A model generated the notes under the pieces. The model did no database searches. It was not told the origin of the DNA and saw nothing but the letters and a program-made list of their open reading frames with translations. A stretch of DNA of 17,387 bases from assembly GCA_014523485.1 (NCBI GenBank), contig JAATVK010000029.1, positions 1 to 17,387 on the forward strand, given 5' to 3'. Shown one piece after another: positions 14,291-17,387 of the stretch. Position 1 is the first letter of the stretch. Each line of letters begins with the position of its first letter. The DNA is from Nitrososphaerales archaeon TH5894 (lineage in GTDB: Archaea > Thermoproteota > Nitrososphaeria > Nitrososphaerales > Nitrososphaeraceae). Made by a program: the position numbers and the translations under genes.

Positions 14291-15491
14291 CTTGAGTGAA
14301 AATAAATCCAATAACCATTTAATTTACCTAGATCATGCTGCATCAACTCCTGTCCTCCAGGAAACAATTAATGAAATGATACCATATCTAGGAGATTTAT
14401 ATGGTAACCCTTCTTCAATCCATACCTATGGAATAAAATCAAAGATGGCAATTCGAATTGCCAGAAGGAGAGTTGCCTCTCTTATAGGTGCTAAATCCAG
14501 CGAAATTTTTTTTACATCGGGTGGAACTGAGTCAGATAATTTTGCTTTGAAGGGAATAAGCAAATGTATTAGAAATTATCAAGGGGAAAAAAACCATATT
14601 ATTACTAGTTCTATTGAACACGATGCAATACTAGAAACCTGTCATTATTTAGAAAAGGATGGCTTTACCGTCGCCTATTTAAATGTAGATAAAAAAGGTA
14701 TTATCGATAGAACTGAACTAAAAAACCATCTTACGGAAAAAACAGCGTTAGTCAGTATAATGCTAGCTAATAATGAAATCGGTGTTATTCAACCAATCAA
14801 AGAATTCTCAGAAATTGTTCATAACTTTGACAAAAGGATAATATTTCATTCTGATGCTGTTCAAGCGGTAGGAAAAATACCGGTAAATGTTAAAGAATTG
14901 GATCTTGATTCATTATCATTGTCTTCTCATAAAATTAATGGGCCAAAAGGAGTAGGTGCCTTATACGTGCGTGAAAAGGTAAATTTTGAACCTTTAATTC
15001 AAGGAGGCGGACAAGAGTTAACCTTTAGATCAGGAACCGAAAATGTTCCTGGAATTGTAGGTTTTGGAAAAGCATCAGAAATAAGCATGCTGAATCTAAA
15101 AGAAAATTTTCACTACTTATATTATTTAAGAGATTACTTTATTAATAGAATAAATGAGGAAATCTCTGGTAGTATGTTAAATGGCTCCCTTGAAAGTAGA
15201 TTACCCAATAATGTCAATTTTACTTTTTTAGGGATAAATGGTGAAGATTTACTAATTAAATTAGATGAAGATGGAATATTGGCATCTACAGGCTCTGCTT
15301 GCTCTGCCAACCTGCAAAAAGAGTCTCATGTTTTGAAAGCTATTGGTTTGAATCATGAGGAGATTTCAGGTTCAATTAGGTTTACTTTAGGAATACAAAA
15401 TACCAAGGAAGAAATAGATAAAACTATTAGAACTTTGAGTCGTAGAATCAAAGAGCTTAGAAAATTTTCGCCTACGCAATATAGAGATTAA
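14283..15491 (+). CDS. Cysteine desulfurase (NifS/IscS family)
   Basis: This 402-aa PLP enzyme takes sulfur from L-cysteine as a persulfide. It begins with YLDHAASTP (15-23), then has GNPSS (41-45), TSGGTESDN (78-86), the cofactor-stacking H113 (EHDA) and D191 (SDAVQ). The Schiff-base lysine is K217 in SSHKINGPKG, and RSGTEN follows at 249-254. The active-site cysteine is C340 in STGSACSA, in the short loop typical of NifS/IscS (group I). It overlaps larE by 8 nt. In this context it most likely supplies sulfide or persulfide for LarE and its cluster. It may also be the cell's general desulfurase for Fe-S clusters and tRNA thiolation, since no SufS or IscU lies beside it in the window. Confidence 0.92.
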   Translation: MTNLSENKSNNHLIYLDHAASTPVLQETINEMIPYLGDLYGNPSSIHTYGIKSKMAIRIARRRVASLIGAKSSEIFFTSGGTESDNFALKGISKCIRNYQGEKNHIITSSIEHDAILETCHYLEKDGFTVAYLNVDKKGIIDRTELKNHLTEKTALVSIMLANNEIGVIQPIKEFSEIVHNFDKRIIFHSDAVQAVGKIPVNVKELDLDSLSLSSHKINGPKGVGALYVREKVNFEPLIQGGGQELTFRSGTENVPGIVGFGKASEISMLNLKENFHYLYYLRDYFINRINEEISGSMLNGSLESRLPNNVNFTFLGINGEDLLIKLDEDGILASTGSACSANLQKESHVLKAIGLNHEEISGSIRFTLGIQNTKEEIDKTIRTLSRRIKELRKFSPTQYRD

Positions 15492-15593
15492 AACTAGACG
15501 CGATTATACATTTATCAAGGTTTGAAAGTGTCAACTGGGAAGAATTTTTTAAAACCTAGGATATGTCTCTATCTTTGACTTAGTTAATACTAA
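15492..15593. other. Non-coding 3' region after the lar/desulfurase unit
   Basis: No gene is seen. A TTTTTT run (15545-15550) about 55 nt after the desulfurase stop could act as a T-tract archaeal terminator for the rightward unit, but no supporting structure is evident. Confidence 0.25.
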
Positions 15594-15896
15594 ATGAAAA
15601 ATAAATTAAGCGATTTAAATGATAACAAATTGTACTTCCTTTTTTCACAACAGGAAAATTTTAAGGTTATAATGATGAAATGCCTTAATTTAAAATTGAC
15701 TAAATGATTAACTCATATTAATTTAATTCAACTATCTGTTAATGATCCTTTTATTCAATTTTTCAAAGAAGACTTGAAGCATACTGCATCATTCTTAAGT
15801 GACTACAATAGATCATGAAAGAGGAACATAATGGAATTAGAAAGATCTAAATCACTTAAACATATACAAGGCATTGAAAATCCTTTTTTATATTAG
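15594..15896 (+). pseudogene. Broken reading frame with two in-frame TGA stops
   Basis: One frame runs 98 sense codons from ATG 15594 to TAG 15894-15896, interrupted only by TGA at 15705-15707 and TGA at 15816-15818. Segments: 37 codons beginning MKNKLSDLNDNKLYF, 36 codons containing VNDPFIQFFKEDLK, and 25 codons containing MELERSKSLKHIQG. The composition is protein-like (charged, mixed hydrophobic, no low-complexity runs). An in-frame TAA lies directly before the ATG, so this start bounds the frame. I recognise no family. It may be a decaying small gene, several tiny ORFs, or chance in AT-rich DNA. Nothing suggests selenocysteine use. Confidence 0.25.
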
Positions 15897-15921
15897 CTAA
15901 ATAGAAAATAAGATAATATAT

Positions 15922-15966
15922 GTTGGACTTGAGATCACCAACTTATTAACCCAGGTCTTTTGACCT
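15922..15966. other. Two small hairpins in the convergent spacer
   Basis: GTTGG (15922-15926) pairs with CCAAC (15938-15942), and AGGTC-TTTT-GACCT forms a tight perfect 5-bp hairpin at 15953-15966. They lie between the rightward lar unit and the leftward biotin carrier gene, where transcripts converge. They could help end or stabilise a 3' end, though archaeal termination normally relies on T-tracts. No further RNA gene signature is seen. Confidence 0.25.
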
Positions 15967-16013
15967 TGTAAAGATAATTTTATGTATAATAAATATTTTG
16001 AAATATATAATGC

Positions 16014-16526
16014 CTACTCTATTATTGCAACAATTTCATTTCGTGAGACCGTTGATCCTTCTTTTACTTTAATTTCCTTTATAATCCCCTCTTTATGAGA
16101 TTTTATAGCAATTTGCATTTTCATAGATTCAAGGACCATAATGGGTTCCCCTTCCTTTACTTTATCACCATTTGAAACAGAGACCTTAACCACTCTACCT
16201 GGTATTTGGCTAGTTACGTTATTAGCTTGATAAGCAGTACCTTTAGCCTTTAATGTTTTTTCTATTATTTCTGTTATTTTTGAATGTTTCTTAATTTCAA
16301 CTTCTATTCCATCGATATAAATTTTATATTTTGTTTCCGTAGAAGGAAGTATTTTAACATAATGATATGTATTGTCTAAAATAAATTCAAATTCATTGGC
16401 TGTAGATTTTAAAAGTTTTAGATTATATTGCTGGTCATCTATAACAAATAAAAGATCACCCGATCCTTTATTGTAAACTAACTCAGCATTAATTTTATTA
16501 GCATTACCTTCTATTTGAAATTCCAT
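16014..16526 (-). CDS. Biotin carboxyl carrier protein of acyl-CoA carboxylase
   Basis: This 170-aa biotin carboxyl carrier subunit swings carboxybiotin between the biotin carboxylase and carboxyltransferase active sites. The C-terminal biotinyl domain (about 100-170) has the biotin-accepting lysine K136 in ESMKM, a slight variant of the usual EAMKM, flanked by GDKVKEGEPI and KEGSTV hairpins. The first 95 residues form a beta-rich region like the BT (holoenzyme-linking) domain of acyl-CoA carboxylases. The ATG at 16526 shares its A with the stop of the biotin carboxylase gene (TAATG), so they are coupled. In Nitrososphaerota this pair belongs to the acetyl-CoA/propionyl-CoA carboxylase of the 3-hydroxypropionate/4-hydroxybutyrate cycle. 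The carboxyltransferase gene is outside the window. Confidence 0.9.
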   Translation of the reverse strand: MEFQIEGNANKINAELVYNKGSGDLLFVIDDQQYNLKLLKSTANEFEFILDNTYHYVKILPSTETKYKIYIDGIEVEIKKHSKITEIIEKTLKAKGTAYQANNVTSQIPGRVVKVSVSNGDKVKEGEPIMVLESMKMQIAIKSHKEGIIKEIKVKEGSTVSRNEIVAIIE

Positions 16527-17387
16527 TAAAAAAATCCTCCTGCATCCATTGACTTTTGACCTCTATCTATTCTGTGAGCTAAATAAGATTTTTTTACAAA
16601 TTCAGACTGTAATAGAATTCCAGAAATGGCTGCATATGCTTTTTCTTTGTATTCCTGAGTTCTTTTATGTTTCATCTTTTCGATTATATTATATTTTTCG
16701 ATATAATCAGTAGAAATATTGCCATTAATAAAATTTGATTCTTCTATAATTGTTTTGTGAATTGGTATCGTAGTATTTATTCCTTCAATGGTAAATTCAG
16801 ATAAAGCATTCTTCATTCGTATGCGTGCTTCATTAAAGTGTCCACCATAAGTAATTAATTTAGCAATTAATGAATCATAATACCCAGAAACATTACAACC
16901 AGGGTAGAGATAAGTATCAACTCTCACGCCAGGGCCAGCCGGAAGATTACAATTTGGAACATATCCTACAGAAGGAGCGAAATCATAAAAAGGGTCTTCT
17001 GAATTGATACGACATTCTATTGCAGAACCTTTTAATTCAAGATCCTCTTGTTTAAATGGTAGTTCTTCACCTTGAGCGACATGAATTTGTAACTTAACCA
17101 AATCCTTGCCGGTAACAATTTCAGTGATTGGATGTTCTACTTGCAATCTAGCATTAATTTCAATAAAATAAAAATTTCCTTCCGCATCAGCCAAAAATTC
17201 GGCTGTACCAGCATTTAAATAGTCAAGTGCAGTAGATGCACGAACAGCAATTTCGCCTACTTTCTCTCTCCTCTCCTTATTTACAACTGGGGAAGGAGAC
17301 ATTTCAATAAGTTTTTGGTGTCTTCTTTGAATAGAACATTCTCTTTCGAAAAGATGTCTACCATTTCCACTAGAATCTCTTATCAAT
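16526..17387 (-). CDS. Biotin carboxylase subunit, C-terminal part (cut by window edge)
   Basis: This is the last 286 codons of the biotin carboxylase subunit, which uses ATP and bicarbonate to carboxylate biotin on the neighbouring carrier protein. The 5' part lies beyond 17387, so the frame is open at the edge and no start is visible. The leftmost TTG codon is an internal Leu. Visible motifs, counted from the first visible codon, are ERECSIQRRHQK (14-25), part of the ATP-grasp active site, and FIEINARLQVEHPITE (74-89). The latter holds the catalytic/Mg-binding E76, N78 and R80. ECRINSEDP and VRVDTYLYPG belong to the C-terminal subdomain. The tail after the core is longer than in E. coli AccC, as is usual for archaeal and propionyl-CoA-type subunits. 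It overlaps the carrier gene by one nucleotide. Confidence 0.93.
   Translation of the reverse strand, partial: LIRDSSGNGRHLFERECSIQRRHQKLIEMSPSPVVNKERREKVGEIAVRASTALDYLNAGTAEFLADAEGNFYFIEINARLQVEHPITEIVTGKDLVKLQIHVAQGEELPFKQEDLELKGSAIECRINSEDPFYDFAPSVGYVPNCNLPAGPGVRVDTYLYPGCNVSGYYDSLIAKLITYGGHFNEARIRMKNALSEFTIEGINTTIPIHKTIIEESNFINGNISTDYIEKYNIIEKMKHKRTQEYKEKAYAAISGILLQSEFVKKSYLAHRIDRGQKSMDAGGFF

Noticed and set aside
15671..15720. Possible C/D box sRNA (ATGATGA box C at 15671-15677)
   Set aside because: No CTGA D or D' box occurs at suitable spacing and no terminal stem is seen.
1..17387. CRISPR arrays, insertion sequences, att sites or prophage genes
   Set aside because: No regularly spaced repeats, transposase or integrase motifs, or target-site duplications were seen; gene content is core chromosomal.
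17300..17387. Biotin carboxylase starting at TTG 17386
   Set aside because: The sequence enters mid-domain just before the ERECSIQRRHQK motif, so this codon is an internal Leu and the gene continues past the window.

Overview
This window is AT-rich and looks like chromosomal DNA of a Nitrososphaerota (Thaumarchaeota) ammonia-oxidising-type archaeon. The assignment to a soil Nitrososphaera/Nitrosocosmicus-like lineage is only a guess. The evidence is archaeal-type ribosomal proteins (L18, S5, L30, L15) in one run with SecY, archaeal adenylate kinase, a DUF106 membrane protein, archaeal CMP kinase and Cbf5. There is also an ESCRT-III/CdvB-like protein, a type II tRNA-Ser with an apparent intron at the archaeal position, archaeal TATA boxes with leaderless starts, and separate biotin carboxylase and biotin carrier genes like those of the archaeal acetyl/propionyl-CoA carboxylase.

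Layout. 73-2351 (minus): an ESCRT-III-like protein, then a DUF35 Zn-ribbon/OB protein and an SCP2-type thiolase that form an acyl-CoA unit. 2352-3762: a loosely packed stretch with a 34-aa basic protein, two possible gene relics, an AT-rich inverted repeat, tRNA-Ser(GGA) and a 52-aa Cys-rich protein. 3763-10283 (minus): a tightly packed, often overlapping run, transcribed rpl18-rps5-rpl30-rpl15-secY-adk-DUF106-cmk-cbf5. 10349-15491: nickel-pincer nucleotide (NPN) cofactor genes arranged around one divergent promoter. mdh-larB read leftward toward the ribosomal run, and larC-larE-cysteine desulfurase read rightward with 8-nt overlaps. 15492-16013: a spacer between convergent units with a broken reading frame (two TGA stops) and two small hairpins. 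16014-17387 (minus): the biotin carrier protein and the 3' part of biotin carboxylase, which runs off the window.

The most interesting part is the lar region. LarB (carboxylase/hydrolase acting on nicotinate adenine dinucleotide), LarE (sulfur insertase) and LarC (CTP-dependent nickel insertase) are the complete known NPN pathway, but no LarA racemase is present. LarE carries a CYYC pair plus the conserved CLASR cysteine, the three-Cys pattern expected of the [4Fe-4S]-dependent, catalytic type of LarE rather than the single-Cys sacrificial type. The adjacent, overlapping cysteine desulfurase is a natural sulfur source. A malate dehydrogenase is paired with larB, which hints that the cofactor may serve a hydroxyacid (possibly malate) racemase or epimerase elsewhere in the genome. 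That last link is inference.
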